64,000 nucleotides of DNA, from NCBI GenBank assembly GCA_963813525.1, contig CAWEZI010000003.1, forward strand, positions 310,001 through 374,000, given 5' to 3'. The notes under the pieces are model-generated. The model was not told the DNA's origin. It saw nothing but the letters and a program-made list of their open reading frames with translations, and did not search any database. Every line of letters begins with the position of its first letter. Position 1 is the first letter of the stretch. Below are positions 44,697 to 53,161 of the stretch, piece by piece. The translations under genes were made by a program, and so were the position numbers. This DNA is from Bog-756 sp963813525 (lineage in GTDB: Bacteria; Actinomycetota; Acidimicrobiia; Acidimicrobiales; RAAP-2).

Positions 44697-45170
44697 TCAG
44701 CGCTTGGCGCCAGAGCCGTGGTGGCCGGCCGTGCTTAACGAATGGCACCACTGGTAGCCCGCCTCGAACGCTGCGTGCTCGGCGACACCGGCCGGGGCGA
44801 GGGTGGTTGCAGGGCTCTTTTGGCATGAGCGCTGGCCGGCTTTGAAGGCAGCCTGTTCAGCCGCAGTGGCAGGAACCAGAGTGCTGGCCGGGCTGGCCGC
44901 TGGCAGCACGGTGGGCACTGGTGCTTTGGTGGTTTGTGCCGCTCGAATGGCGGGGGAACTGGCGACGCTGTGGCTGGATTGGCTGGATTGGCTGGATTGG
45001 CTGGATTGGCTGGGTTGGCTGGGTTGGAGGATCAGGACGCCCTCCACAACGATGGCGGCCAGTAGGACGACCCACACCATGATCCTCGTCCGATGTCTCC
45101 ACGGATCAGAGCGGACCATGCCCCTCGTCAGATATCTCCACCGTCTGGACAAGGAAGAAGAATGGGTCAC
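44697..45170 (-). CDS. Membrane-anchored protein with Ser/Gln/Pro repeat linker
   Basis: 157 residues. A basic cytoplasmic N-terminus leads to one transmembrane helix (MVWVVLLAAIVVEGVLIL), then a QPS/QSS repeat linker encoded by a 9-bp tandem repeat, an Ala/Pro-rich stretch, and two similar motifs: AAEQAAFKAGQRSC and VAEHAAFEAGYQWC, each ending in Cys. The outside domain thus holds a short duplicated unit. GTG 45170 has GGGGAG upstream; ATG 45119 is an alternative. It follows the LysM-protein gene by 15 bases on the same strand, so both may serve the cell wall (inference). Confidence 0.7.
   Translation of the reverse strand: MTHSSSLSRRWRYLTRGMVRSDPWRHRTRIMVWVVLLAAIVVEGVLILQPSQPSQSSQSSQSSQSSHSVASSPAIRAAQTTKAPVPTVLPAASPASTLVPATAAEQAAFKAGQRSCQKSPATTLAPAGVAEHAAFEAGYQWCHSLSTAGHHGSGAKR
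44974..45027 (-). repeat. Six-copy 9-bp tandem repeat inside a coding region
   Basis: CTGGATTGG occurs four times in a row and CTGGGTTGG twice (six 9-bp units). On the minus strand it encodes the QSS/QPS linker of the anchored protein. Copy number may vary between strains because the unit is exact and in frame. Confidence 0.9.
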
Positions 45171-45185
45171 CCTGAACGTGCTCCC

Positions 45186-46181
45186 CTACTGTGTAGGTGG
45201 AAGAACCAATGACTGCCCTGGGTAGATCAAGTTGGGATTGTTCAGTTGACTCTTGTTGGCCGCGATCAGAGCCGCCGAGTAAGTGGCCACTTGCTGGTTG
45301 GTCGGGGTGTGGCCCAGTGCCGTTGTCAACACGCCCTCGGCGATGTCCCACAAGTTGTCCCCGCTCTTGACCGAGTAGGAGGAGGAGGAACTGAAGGGCA
45401 GTGTGGCCGGTGTGGCCGGTGTGGTGGGTGTGGCAGGAGGGGTGGGGGTGACGGGAGCAGCCGGAGTGGCGTCAACCGTGGTGCGCACGGTGACGCTGTG
45501 GTTCGGGCCGTTGAGTACGAGCAGCGTGTAGACGGTGTTGGCGGCCAGGTCGACCGTCGGATGCACCTTCGGCTCCGTCGAGATCTCGATCTTCCAGTCG
45601 CCGTGAGGGACAACGCCGTAACCGGTCACCGCCGCATAGGCCAGATGGGTAGCCAGAGTCGGCTGGGGGATGGCCTTGATGGTGGGAGAGCCGGCGGTGG
45701 TCGACCCTTGGATGATGCGTACCTTGGACTTTCCGCTCGGCGGAGCTCCCAGTTCATCGTCTATGACCTTGTCCACCAAGTGATCGGTGGGACCGGTCAC
45801 CACTACCGTGTAGACCCCGCCGGCGGCCAGGGTCAGGTTGCCGGCCAGCAGAGGCTTGCCGGTGGTGACCCCGGTGGGATGCATGCTCACCGCGTAGGTA
45901 CCGGCCGGCACCGTGGCGTACTTGGTCGTTTCCCCGTAGGTCACATCGTGAGCGAACTCACTGGCGGTGCCACCGGCCGGGGTAACCCACACGTCGGCCC
46001 CGCCAGTCTCGGGCGACAAGTGGGCCACCCTCACCTCTGCCGTGGCTGATGCAGCCGAGGCAAGCGACGCCGACCCGACACAGAATCCGGGAGCCAAGAT
46101 GACGGGAAGAAACCAGTAGAGCTGCTTTTTCCTTAGTAGACGCACGATTGAATTCCTTAGTAGATGCACGATTGAAGGCAT
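45186..46181 (-). CDS. Exported DUF4397-LysM protein
   Basis: 331 residues. A leader with a duplicated SIVHLLRN/SIVRLLRK piece precedes the signal sequence (YWFLPVILAPGFCVGSASLA, cleavage near ASA). The DUF4397-type beta domain (about 50-245) has VRVAHLSPETGGADVWV and KYATVPAGTYAVSMHPTG. A Pro/Thr/Ala linker leads to a C-terminal LysM domain, YSVKSGDNLWDIAEGVL ending IYPGQSLVLP, which binds peptidoglycan. ATG 46181 follows GAGGG. The gene is directly upstream of the anchored repeat protein gene, in the same direction. Confidence 0.83.
   Translation of the reverse strand: MPSIVHLLRNSIVRLLRKKQLYWFLPVILAPGFCVGSASLASAASATAEVRVAHLSPETGGADVWVTPAGGTASEFAHDVTYGETTKYATVPAGTYAVSMHPTGVTTGKPLLAGNLTLAAGGVYTVVVTGPTDHLVDKVIDDELGAPPSGKSKVRIIQGSTTAGSPTIKAIPQPTLATHLAYAAVTGYGVVPHGDWKIEISTEPKVHPTVDLAANTVYTLLVLNGPNHSVTVRTTVDATPAAPVTPTPPATPTTPATPATLPFSSSSSYSVKSGDNLWDIAEGVLTTALGHTPTNQQVATYSAALIAANKSQLNNPNLIYPGQSLVLPPTQ
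46131..46178 (-). repeat. 24-bp tandem duplication in the leader of the LysM gene
   Basis: Two 24-bp units (46131-46154 and 46155-46178) match at 21 of 24 positions: CCTTAGTAGACGCACGATTG and CCTTAGTAGATGCACGATTG plus four trailing bases. In the coding direction they give SIVHLLRN and SIVRLLRK just after the start codon, lengthening the n-region of the signal peptide. Confidence 0.85.
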
Positions 46182-46551
46182 GCCACCCTCAGCTGCATTT
46201 AAACATTTCATCGCATCTCCTGGACAAATATCTGATCTGGATTTCGTCGCCACAGCGGACGACGTGACCCCTTCACCACGCACAGTGGCCGAGGGCGGAT
46301 GGCGTCCACGGTCGCCGGTAGGCCTTCGTGGCTCCGAATCCCGGACGAATGGAGGCAAGCCCACAAGGGCCAAGAAGCCCGGAGCGGAGGGCGACCGACC
46401 ACCGGACGTCGGTTTGTCTCGGGCCCTCATTGGTCGTCCTGCGATCCCGGACCGCGTCTGCTTCGAGCCATGCCTTAGGACGCGTCACCGACTGTTCGTG
46501 GCTGAATAACCGAGTCCTGTACGTCTCTTTCGGTGGCCTGGGACGGAACGA
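46182..46551. other. Intergenic stretch, no supported gene
   Basis: Between the LysM gene start and the WS/DGAT stop, both on the minus strand. It should hold the LysM gene promoter and 5' leader. I looked for a c-di-AMP (ydaO-type) leader, known upstream of actinobacterial wall genes, and found no matching conserved core. No gene is supported. Confidence 0.4.
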
Positions 46552-47937
46552 CTAGGAGCCCGAGTTCGGCTGGAACGCGCCAAAGGCCACGGTGAGACAT
46601 TCGCGAAGAGATTCCGGATCCGTAATCGCGGCAGCGTCAAGTGCTATCCCTACATCGAGACGATCGTCATTTCCAAATGCGCTGATGTTCAACGGGCAAC
46701 CGAGGCGAGGACCGAGTGGATAGCTCTTTTCGATGAGCGCGCCGACAATGCGTCGCCGGCCACGCAGGCCAGGAAGTGTGGTCGCGGCGAAGTCGACCGA
46801 GTTGGCTTGCGCGTGCATCGCAGGGATGAGAAGCCGGGTCGGTAGGCGGCTGATCGTCGAAGCCAGTGCAGCGGTGACGCGAATCGCCGCCTCGTTTCGT
46901 CCCTGGGCAAGCCGTTCAGCGACTACACCGAACTGAGGACCCGGGTGATCTGTCGCCGTAGGTACCGTTACGCGGATCGGCGCGAACCAATTACCACCCG
47001 CTCCACCTCCATGGCGAAGACTCGTCGGAGTCACCAGTCGGAGCTCCGGACACGGTCGACCGATCCGTTCCTGATAGCGGCCGAGGCCTGCCGCCGCCGC
47101 GGCAACAAGAAGGTCGTTGCGGCTACCCCCGAGTGCGAGTGAGGCTCCTCGAGCGGCCGGCACCGAAAGAGTCTCGAACCGGCTGGCCATAGAGCGCGAG
47201 GTGGGAAGGGAAGCCAGTGGCCCTCCGCTGATCAGCACTTGTCGCGAAACAGAATTGGCCACGTCCAATCCTCGCTGGATACCGCGCACCACGACATCCG
47301 CAGCCTCGGCGGGTGGGGTGCCGAGCGAAGTTGTGACCCCCTCCTTGAGCGGGCGAAGAGCCCTGTTGAAATCGATCGTCACAGTGCCCGGCTGCCGGTC
47401 CCGACGGGGTGGTATGGCCTCTTCAGATTCCTCCTTCGGCAGTGAAGGGGGCGTCGCCTCCGACGCTCTGTCAGCGTCGTCGAGAAGGAGATCGATGAGC
47501 CAGATGGCGCCGATCCCATCAGTGAGTACGTGATGGGATCGGAGGTACAGAGCGCCGCGTTGCCCCTCCATCCCGTCGATCAGCGTGACGTCCCAAGGCG
47601 ATCGATCGGGGTCAAAGGGAATTGATTCGATCAGGGCTACGTAGTCGAGGAGCTGGCGGTCGGACCCAGGTGACGGAAGTGTGACCGTTCTGAGGTGATT
47701 GCCGACCTCAAAGGCAGGGTCTTCAATCCAGGCGGGACGTCTCCCCAGCCTGGTGGCGTCGTTGGGCATCCGGCGGAGCTGAGGTTCGCGGGCGACGGCC
47801 GATTCCAGCCGTTCGCCCAGCGCCCCGGCCGCCGGAGGCTCTTCAAGGATCATCAGGGTGCCGACGGTCATCCGCAGGGTCGGATCCTGACTCACCCTCC
47901 ACATGAATAGCTCGATCGGGTTCAGACGGTCGCTCAC
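46552..47937 (-). CDS. WS/DGAT family wax ester synthase/diacylglycerol acyltransferase
   Basis: 461 residues from GTG 47937. N-terminal LNPIELFMWRVSQDPTLRMT and the active-site HHVLTDG (family HHxxxDG) are clear, followed by the C-terminal domain with RNDLLVAAAAAGLGRYQER and ending LDVGIALDAAAITDPESL. The enzyme joins acyl-CoA to diacylglycerol or a fatty alcohol at the membrane face, giving storage lipid. The start is not certain: GTG 47937 has AAGGAG directly abutting it; TTG 47949 or ATG 47904 are alternatives. Divergent from the nonapeptide-repeat gene. Confidence 0.88.
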   Translation of the reverse strand: MSDRLNPIELFMWRVSQDPTLRMTVGTLMILEEPPAAGALGERLESAVAREPQLRRMPNDATRLGRRPAWIEDPAFEVGNHLRTVTLPSPGSDRQLLDYVALIESIPFDPDRSPWDVTLIDGMEGQRGALYLRSHHVLTDGIGAIWLIDLLLDDADRASEATPPSLPKEESEEAIPPRRDRQPGTVTIDFNRALRPLKEGVTTSLGTPPAEAADVVVRGIQRGLDVANSVSRQVLISGGPLASLPTSRSMASRFETLSVPAARGASLALGGSRNDLLVAAAAAGLGRYQERIGRPCPELRLVTPTSLRHGGGAGGNWFAPIRVTVPTATDHPGPQFGVVAERLAQGRNEAAIRVTAALASTISRLPTRLLIPAMHAQANSVDFAATTLPGLRGRRRIVGALIEKSYPLGPRLGCPLNISAFGNDDRLDVGIALDAAAITDPESLRECLTVAFGAFQPNSGS

Positions 47938-48052
47938 CTCCTTCAATTTGCCACTTCGCGTTGCTCTGCGCCATCGGGCAGCAAATCCACCGGGATCGAC
48001 ACCCTCAGTGGTGGCTGTGAAAGCGAGCGCTGGGCGATGCAAGAATGGTCGG

Positions 48053-48592
48053 GTGGCTCCACCGAGACGCAGGAGACCTCCGAGACCAGCCCGGCGGAAG
48101 GCTCTCGGATCGTTGGTTGACGAAGGAACTGAACTTCTGCAGTCGGTGGCCAATGATGTAGCACCCGGGGTTGTCGATGCAATCGACGTTAATGGTGTCG
48201 TACGGCGGATCGATATCCAGGCCGTGGTCGAGCGTGTCGACCTCAACGCCGCGCTTGAAAAGGTCGACCTCAACGCCATCCTGGCTCAGACGGATCTCAA
48301 CGCCCTACTCGCGCGGCTGGACTTGGACGCATTGGTCGACCGTGTCGACATGAATGCAGTCTTGGAGCGGGTGGACATTGACGCATTGATCGAACAGACC
48401 CGGGTGGGCTCGTTAGTCGCTCGCTCTGGCGGTGCGGCGGCCCGTCGGGCGGTCGATCACCTTCGCGATCACGGCATCGATCTCGATATGTGGGTGCAGC
48501 GCCAGGTGGATCGCCTTCTGCGACGAAAGGTATCGAACCTTCCGAGCGGCCCACCCTTGCTTCTCCATGATCTGGACCAGGGTTCCATGTGA
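48053..48592 (+). CDS. Nonapeptide-repeat protein coupled to an RDD membrane protein
   Basis: 179 residues. A basic Pro/Arg-rich start is followed by eight 9-residue units (residues 45-116, DNA 48185-48400) of pattern D-[LIVM]-[ND]-A-[VL]-[LVI]-x-x-[VLT], such as DLNAALEKV and DMNAVLERV. After the units comes TRVGSLVARSGGAA and a helical end with MWVQRQVDRLLRRK. In many actinobacteria such repeats are, to my knowledge, part of an RDD-domain protein; here they are a separate gene whose stop overlaps the RDD start by three bases. The periodicity suggests an amphipathic helical solenoid. GTG 48053 is a best guess; the frame is open to 47903. Confidence 0.75.
   Translation: MAPPRRRRPPRPARRKALGSLVDEGTELLQSVANDVAPGVVDAIDVNGVVRRIDIQAVVERVDLNAALEKVDLNAILAQTDLNALLARLDLDALVDRVDMNAVLERVDIDALIEQTRVGSLVARSGGAAARRAVDHLRDHGIDLDMWVQRQVDRLLRRKVSNLPSGPPLLLHDLDQGSM
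48185..48400 (+). repeat. Eight degenerate 27-bp coding repeats
   Basis: Eight consecutive 27-bp units, each encoding nine residues beginning with Asp, make up the core of the 48053 gene. The DNA copies have diverged by synonymous and conservative changes, so this is an old, selected protein repeat and not recent slippage. Confidence 0.85.
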
Positions 48593-49119
48593 CCGCTCAG
48601 ATAGCACTACGCCATCAGGAAGACGAGGGTCATTATGCCGGTTTCGTAAGCCGGCTAGGTGCTTTTATCGTCGATGTCGGCATCATCGTCTTGATCTTCG
48701 CGGTGGCCGGTGACGTGATCGAGTATCTGGTCAACGCAGTCTCTGATCACCATTTCACCTTCTCCCAAATACCGATACTGTCCATTACTCTGCTCGTCGT
48801 TTTATCGTTCGCCTACTGCGCCTATCCCCTGGCCATGAGTGGACGGACGCTCGGCATGACCCTTCTGGGCTTGCGAGTCGTTCGCGATGACGGGTCGGGC
48901 CTGAATGGCAAACACGCCATCGTGCGCGTGCTGGCGTTCCCCCTCAGCATTCTCACATTGGGCATCGGGATTCTCCTCATCCTTCTCCGGAGAGACCGCT
49001 GCGCCCTGCATGACCTGATCGCCGACACCGCCGTTGTCTATGACTGGAATTCGCGCCAACGCGGATTCCACGGGGTCGCCGAGCACCACCCAGAGACGCA
49101 AAAGCCGATCGCTCCGTGA
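48589..49119 (+). CDS. RDD-family membrane protein
   Basis: 176 residues. The RDD signature YAGFVSRLGAFIVDVGIIVL (Arg and Asp in the first helix) is followed by three further hydrophobic segments and GRTLGMTLLGLRVVRDDG, ending DRCALHDLIADTAVVYDW. These are the standard RDD motifs (R, D, D). Such proteins have suggested transport roles, unproven here. The GTG start overlaps the stop of the nonapeptide-repeat gene, indicating translational coupling. Confidence 0.87.
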   Translation: MTAQIALRHQEDEGHYAGFVSRLGAFIVDVGIIVLIFAVAGDVIEYLVNAVSDHHFTFSQIPILSITLLVVLSFAYCAYPLAMSGRTLGMTLLGLRVVRDDGSGLNGKHAIVRVLAFPLSILTLGIGILLILLRRDRCALHDLIADTAVVYDWNSRQRGFHGVAEHHPETQKPIAP

Positions 49120-49372
49120 TGGCGAGACCCGATTAATGACGCATGCGTCGTGGTCGAGCTGGCAGCGTCGCTTCGTCAACTTGCCCTGCCCCACCACCTA
49201 GTCGAAACCGACCACCGACGACCCGGGTGGCGTGCGACTTCAAGTCGACCGGATTCGCCCGATACGCCAGGAGGGTGCCGTTCCCGATGTTGCGATGCCA
49301 TTCGTTGGCGGGTGAGGGGGTTGCGAAATAGAGTCGTCACTGCTGACTTCTTCGATTCGAAAGGCGAAGCCG

Positions 49373-49795
49373 ATGCGAAGATGGTTGGTTCGAATGTTGG
49401 TTACACGGGGGTATCGCGCGCTGAGCGCCGGAAATGCGGAACCGGTGGTGAGCCTGTTCGGATCGGATGCGCGGTTTCGGTTTGCCGGATCCCATAGCTG
49501 GGCTATCGACACCACCGACCACCACGTGATTGAGTCGTGGTTTGAGCGCTTTGCCGCTCTCAAACCACAGCTTGTGGTGCTCGATGTTCTGGCGAGCGGG
49601 CCTCCGTGGAACATGAGGGTCTGTGTCATTTTCGATGACTCTTTGCGCGATCAGTCCGGCCAGGTCGTGTATGCAAACCACGGAGTCCAATACGTGCGAC
49701 TTCGCTGGGGCAAGATCATTCTCGATGAGGTCAATCTCGACACTCAGAAGGTAGCCAGCTATGACGCCTTGATGAGGCCAGCCACATCGGACTGA
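49373..49795 (+). CDS. SnoaL-like/NTF2-fold protein
   Basis: 140 residues. A first helix TRGYRALSAGNAEPVVSLFG, then DARFRFAGSHSWAIDTTDHH and VIESWFERFAALKPQLVVLD, match the cone-shaped NTF2-like SnoaL fold used as polyketide cyclase, isomerase or ligand-binding domain. ATG 49373 has only a weak upstream purine stretch. It lies between the RDD gene and a GNAT gene on the opposite strand. Function unknown. Confidence 0.72.
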   Translation: MRRWLVRMLVTRGYRALSAGNAEPVVSLFGSDARFRFAGSHSWAIDTTDHHVIESWFERFAALKPQLVVLDVLASGPPWNMRVCVIFDDSLRDQSGQVVYANHGVQYVRLRWGKIILDEVNLDTQKVASYDALMRPATSD

Positions 49796-49840
49796 CATCG
49801 CTCCGGTCGACGGCCAGCCAGGATCCAATCGAGGCGAGCG

Positions 49841-50350
49841 TCAGATCGAGCGGCTGTAAAGCTCAGCCCTGTCACCGTTGATCACGATGTGTGCAACAAA
49901 CTCGAATCCCGTCTTGATCAGAACCTTTCGAGAGGCGTCATTGCGAGGATCGATAAATGCGAGAAGTTCCCCCTGCCACGCTTGACTTGCCCCTTCTAAA
50001 ATCGCGCTTGCAGCTTCCGTCGCATACCCGTATCCACGCGAGGCCCGAACGAGTCTGTACCCGAACTCAAGCCGACTTTCGCCACTGAACTCGAGCTCGT
50101 CGACTCCTACGTAACCAATAAGAGTTGCAGTCGACGCTTCGATAATGGCCCGCTTGCCGAACGCAAGCTTCAGCGAGAAGTTCATCATGTGATCGAATCG
50201 GGCGTTCGCCGCCTTGCGGTCGAGTGCGCCGGTGGCCGAATAGACCATAAAGTCCGAGTCCATAAACAGATCGACATACTGTGGCCTGTCTGACTCAACC
50301 ACGGGTCGGATCTCTAACCTCTGCGTTCTGATGGTGCTCACGGAGGCCAC
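49841..50350 (-). CDS. GNAT N-acetyltransferase, RimJ/RimL-like
   Basis: 169 residues. TIRTQRLEIRPVVESDRPQY is the usual N-terminal strand-helix, and the acetyl-CoA pyrophosphate loop is VRASRGYGYATEAASAILEG (R/QxxGxG/A variant). The end, NDASRKVLIKTGFEFVAH, is typical of the RimJ/RimL group that acetylates protein N-termini or small amines. It converges with the SnoaL-like gene. Substrate unknown. Confidence 0.88.
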   Translation of the reverse strand: MASVSTIRTQRLEIRPVVESDRPQYVDLFMDSDFMVYSATGALDRKAANARFDHMMNFSLKLAFGKRAIIEASTATLIGYVGVDELEFSGESRLEFGYRLVRASRGYGYATEAASAILEGASQAWQGELLAFIDPRNDASRKVLIKTGFEFVAHIVINGDRAELYSRSI

Positions 50351-50744
50351 GGGCTCTTGCCACCACGCTTCCGATCGAAACGTGGGAACGGACCGCTGAG
50401 TGGTCTACCCCCGACCGGCGGGATAGTGTCACCCTCCGGCACATCCGGGCGTGTGAACAACCGAGTAGGACCTGCCTTTGTTATTTGGGGGAGGGCCCCA
50501 CCCTTCCGAACCGGTGGTCCCACCGTTGCCTCCAACGTTTCCTTCGCGCCTGATGTCGAAGCTTGCGCTCAAAAGACTGCTCTATAGGCGGTGGTACGGT
50601 CCGGCCTAGTGGCCGCCCCGCGTTAGGGAAAACGAACATCCCGTCTAGTACGGGATTCCCGGCTTGATAACCGCCCGGAGCTGAATCTCCTCGGCACGGC
50701 GAAGATCGCTTCGCCCCGGTGAGTCGGCCGAATTCAAGGGTATT
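50351..50744. other. Intergenic stretch without a supported gene
   Basis: Upstream of the GNAT gene. Short open frames on both strands lack motifs. A small inverted repeat (CCCCGCGTTAGGG region near 50615) is weak. No RNA gene was recognised, including after checking for cloverleaf arms. Confidence 0.4.
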
Positions 50745-50906
50745 TCAACGTACGGGTGCGATGGTGGTCGATCGGGGGGGCTCGTCCTTGCTCTCCTGAT
50801 CAACGTCTCGCACGAGGTTGGAGGGCCGACCTTCGGAGATCCATCGCTGTTGATGGACCCCGTAGGGATCGAGATACCAACCTTCTGCCAATGTGTCATC
50901 GTCCAC
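50745..50906 (-). CDS. 53-residue WYxDPxG-type hypothetical protein
   Basis: A short gene too small for usual ORF lists. From GTG 50906 it encodes an acidic start (DDDTLAEG) followed by WYLDPYGVHQQRWISEGRPS and NLVRDVDQESKDEPP. The WYxDPxGxxxxRWxSxG pattern resembles small actinobacterial proteins related to DUF2510 repeats. AAGGT precedes the GTG. The neighbouring frame beginning at ATG 50908 gives no such pattern. Function unknown. Confidence 0.68.
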   Translation of the reverse strand: MDDDTLAEGWYLDPYGVHQQRWISEGRPSNLVRDVDQESKDEPPRSTTIAPVR

Positions 50907-51264
50907 ATGCTTACCTTAGCCCCTGCTCCTCAAACGCCAGCATCGAAATGTGAACCACACGGTCCGCCGGCCGCTGGCGTTATGTTCGACTGTGGCTGAT
51001 CGTCGGCGTGTGATAGCGGCGCTTTTGGTCGATGAGGCGTGGTGGGGTCGAACTGCAGCGAGAGGACGGAGCCACCCTTCACCTCCCTCGCCGTTGCAAA
51101 TACTGCTGTAGGCCTTTGGCGACTCCATGGACTACGAGGTCGGAGGTGCGCGGGCCGGCACGGTCGCCCCTCGACCACCTGTCCACGATCTCTCCAGGTC
51201 TCTGGATGTTTGTACCTCCGCCGACTAGCGTGACCCCGATGAATCTGACGGTGAAGGAGCTTTG
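50907..51264. other. Intergenic stretch before the DUF35/thiolase pair
   Basis: About 360 bases. It contains divergent promoter space for the 53-residue protein and the DUF35 gene; the ribosome binding site AAGGAG of the latter is at its end (51254-51259). No gene or repeat is supported. Confidence 0.45.
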
Positions 51265-51702
51265 ATGCAGCAGCCGATCGCGGACGTTTTTACTTGGCCG
51301 GCGGATGAGCCGCAGTTGATCGGTAGCCGGTGTGAGAGCTGCGGGGCGGTCACGTTCCCAGTTCAATCCCGGTGTCCGCGCTGTAGCAGCCCGGGCATGG
51401 CCGAACTACCCCTGCCACGCCGCGGTACCCTCGTGTCCTGGACGACCCAGGGCTTCCCGCCGAGCTTCGACTATGTGGGCAACCCAACAGGGGCACCCTT
51501 CGAGCCCTTCGGGGTAGGGCTGGTGCAGCTTGAAGACGTCGTGCGGGTCGAGTCGCGCCTGACCGAAAGCGACCCCGCAAAGCTCGACTTTGGCATGGAG
51601 GTCGAGCTGCAAATCGTCCCGTTCACCGTGGACGGCGACGGCAATGAGATCATCACCTTCGCCTTTGCTCCGGTCGGGGTCCAGAACAAGGAGGAGCACT
51701 AA
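51265..51702 (+). CDS. DUF35 zinc-ribbon/OB-fold acyl-CoA-associated protein
   Basis: 145 residues. The N-terminal rubredoxin-like zinc ribbon has Cys23, Cys26, Cys37 and Cys40 (SRCESCG and RCPRC), followed by an OB-fold beginning RRGTLVSWTTQGFPPSFDY. DUF35 proteins pair with thiolases or aldolases and bind the CoA part of the substrate. The next gene, a thiolase-like protein, starts directly at the base after this stop, so the two form an operon and probably a complex. ATG 51265 follows AAGGAG. Confidence 0.88.
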   Translation: MQQPIADVFTWPADEPQLIGSRCESCGAVTFPVQSRCPRCSSPGMAELPLPRRGTLVSWTTQGFPPSFDYVGNPTGAPFEPFGVGLVQLEDVVRVESRLTESDPAKLDFGMEVELQIVPFTVDGDGNEIITFAFAPVGVQNKEEH

Positions 51703-52845
51703 ATGGACGACGTCGCAATCATCGGGGTAGGCCTCCACCCCTTCGGCCGCCACGGCGACAAGACCGCGTTCGAGATGGGTGCCGATGCCATGGAGCTGGC
51801 CATGACCGACGCTGGCGTGCAGTGGAGTGACGTCCAGTGCGCCTTCGGCGGGAGCTGGGAGGTCTGGACCGACCCCGTCACCGCTCTGGTCGGACTCACC
51901 GGCATCCCCTTCATCAACGTGTTCAGCGCGTGTGCGACCGGCGCCGCCACCATCCAGCAGGCCGCAAACGCCATCCGCGCCGGCACCGGCGAAATCGTCA
52001 TGGCCGTAGGCACGGACAAGCACCCTCGGGGCTCATTCAAGGGAAACCCGACGCTCACCAACGTGCCCGCCTGGTACCAGGAGAACGGGCAATACGTCAC
52101 CACCAAGTTCTTCGGCATGAAGATCAACAAGTACATGCACGACCACGGTGTCTCCTCTGCGACGCTGGCCAAGGTGGCGGCGAAGAACTACCGCAACGGC
52201 GCTCTCAACCCGAAGGCCTTCCGCCGCAAGCCGATCAGCGAGGAGGAGATCCTCGACTCACAAATGCTCAACTACCCGCTGACCTCCTACATGTTCTGCG
52301 CTCCTGACGAGGGCGCCGCGGCGGTCGTGCTCTGTCGCGCTGATATCGCCCACCGGTACACCGATTCGCCGGTGTACGTAAAGGCGACTGAAATCCGCAC
52401 ACGCAACTACGGCGCCTATGAGGTCAACACCACCTGGGCCCCCGTAGAGGAAGATGTCGCCCCCACTGTGTACGCGTCCCGCGCCGCCTACGAAGTTGCA
52501 GGAATCGGGCCCGAGGACGTCGACGTGATGCAGCTCCAGGACACCGACGCTGGCGCCGAGGTCATCCACATGGCCGAGAATGGCTTCTGCGCTGACGGCG
52601 AGCAGGAGAAGCTTCTCGCCACGGGCGCCACCGAGATCACCGGCTCGATGCCGATCAACACCGATGGCGGACTTATCGCCAACGGTGAGCCCATCGGCGC
52701 CTCCGGGCTCCGCCAGGTCCACGAGCTTGTGCTCCAGCTTCGCGGGGAGGCGGGCGACCGCCAGGTCGAAGGCGACCCGCGTGTCGGCTACGCCCAGGTG
52801 TACGGGGCTCCCGGCATCGCTGCCGTCACCATCCTGGCCCGCTGA
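51703..52845 (+). CDS. Thiolase-like acyl-CoA enzyme, lipid-transfer protein type
   Basis: 380 residues. VAIIGVGLHPFGRHGDK at the start, the reactive Cys77 in NVFSACATGAATIQQA, the late NTDGGLIANGEPIGASGLRQ and GYAQVYGAPGIAAVTIL match the SCP-x/lipid-transfer thiolase group. The usual second-Cys motif CxG near the C-terminus reads YGA, so a biosynthetic thiolase is unlikely; the Ltp2-type retro-aldol subgroup, which requires a DUF35 partner for steroid side-chain cleavage, is a better analogue. The DUF35 gene is immediately upstream. Confidence 0.87.
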   Translation: MDDVAIIGVGLHPFGRHGDKTAFEMGADAMELAMTDAGVQWSDVQCAFGGSWEVWTDPVTALVGLTGIPFINVFSACATGAATIQQAANAIRAGTGEIVMAVGTDKHPRGSFKGNPTLTNVPAWYQENGQYVTTKFFGMKINKYMHDHGVSSATLAKVAAKNYRNGALNPKAFRRKPISEEEILDSQMLNYPLTSYMFCAPDEGAAAVVLCRADIAHRYTDSPVYVKATEIRTRNYGAYEVNTTWAPVEEDVAPTVYASRAAYEVAGIGPEDVDVMQLQDTDAGAEVIHMAENGFCADGEQEKLLATGATEITGSMPINTDGGLIANGEPIGASGLRQVHELVLQLRGEAGDRQVEGDPRVGYAQVYGAPGIAAVTILAR

Positions 52846-53161
52846 GGGCCGCACGTCTGTCCACGCTGAACTGACGTTCTAGCTCGACCGGTCGCGCAGC
52901 AGTTCGCCCTAGTGGCCGGAGCTTTTCGGTGCAGCCCGCGGGAAGTCCAGTCGCTCGGACGGCGATGTTCCGCCGATCCCGTGCGCGCCGACTAGTTATC
53001 CGATGAAGTCATGCAACGAGTCGGTGCCCGAGGATGATTCCACCTAGGTCCGCATTCCGATATACGTGTGTCGAATTGGGCTCTTCCGTTGTGGCCGGGG
53101 CGAGCTTGGAGGCGTGGCAGGTACGGCGATTCTGTATGAGTTCAGTTGGGGATCCGCCACC
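52846..53161. other. Convergent intergenic stretch
   Basis: Lies between the thiolase stop and the stop of the cyclase gene on the other strand. No gene is visible; no strong terminator hairpin with T-run was found. Confidence 0.45.

Noticed and set aside
44974..45027. Regular repeat array that might be taken for CRISPR
   Set aside because: Units are 9 bp, contiguous, without spacers, and in frame within a coding region.
46182..46551. Possible ydaO-type c-di-AMP riboswitch before the LysM gene
   Set aside because: The location is suggestive, but I could not find the conserved core sequence or pseudoknot elements.
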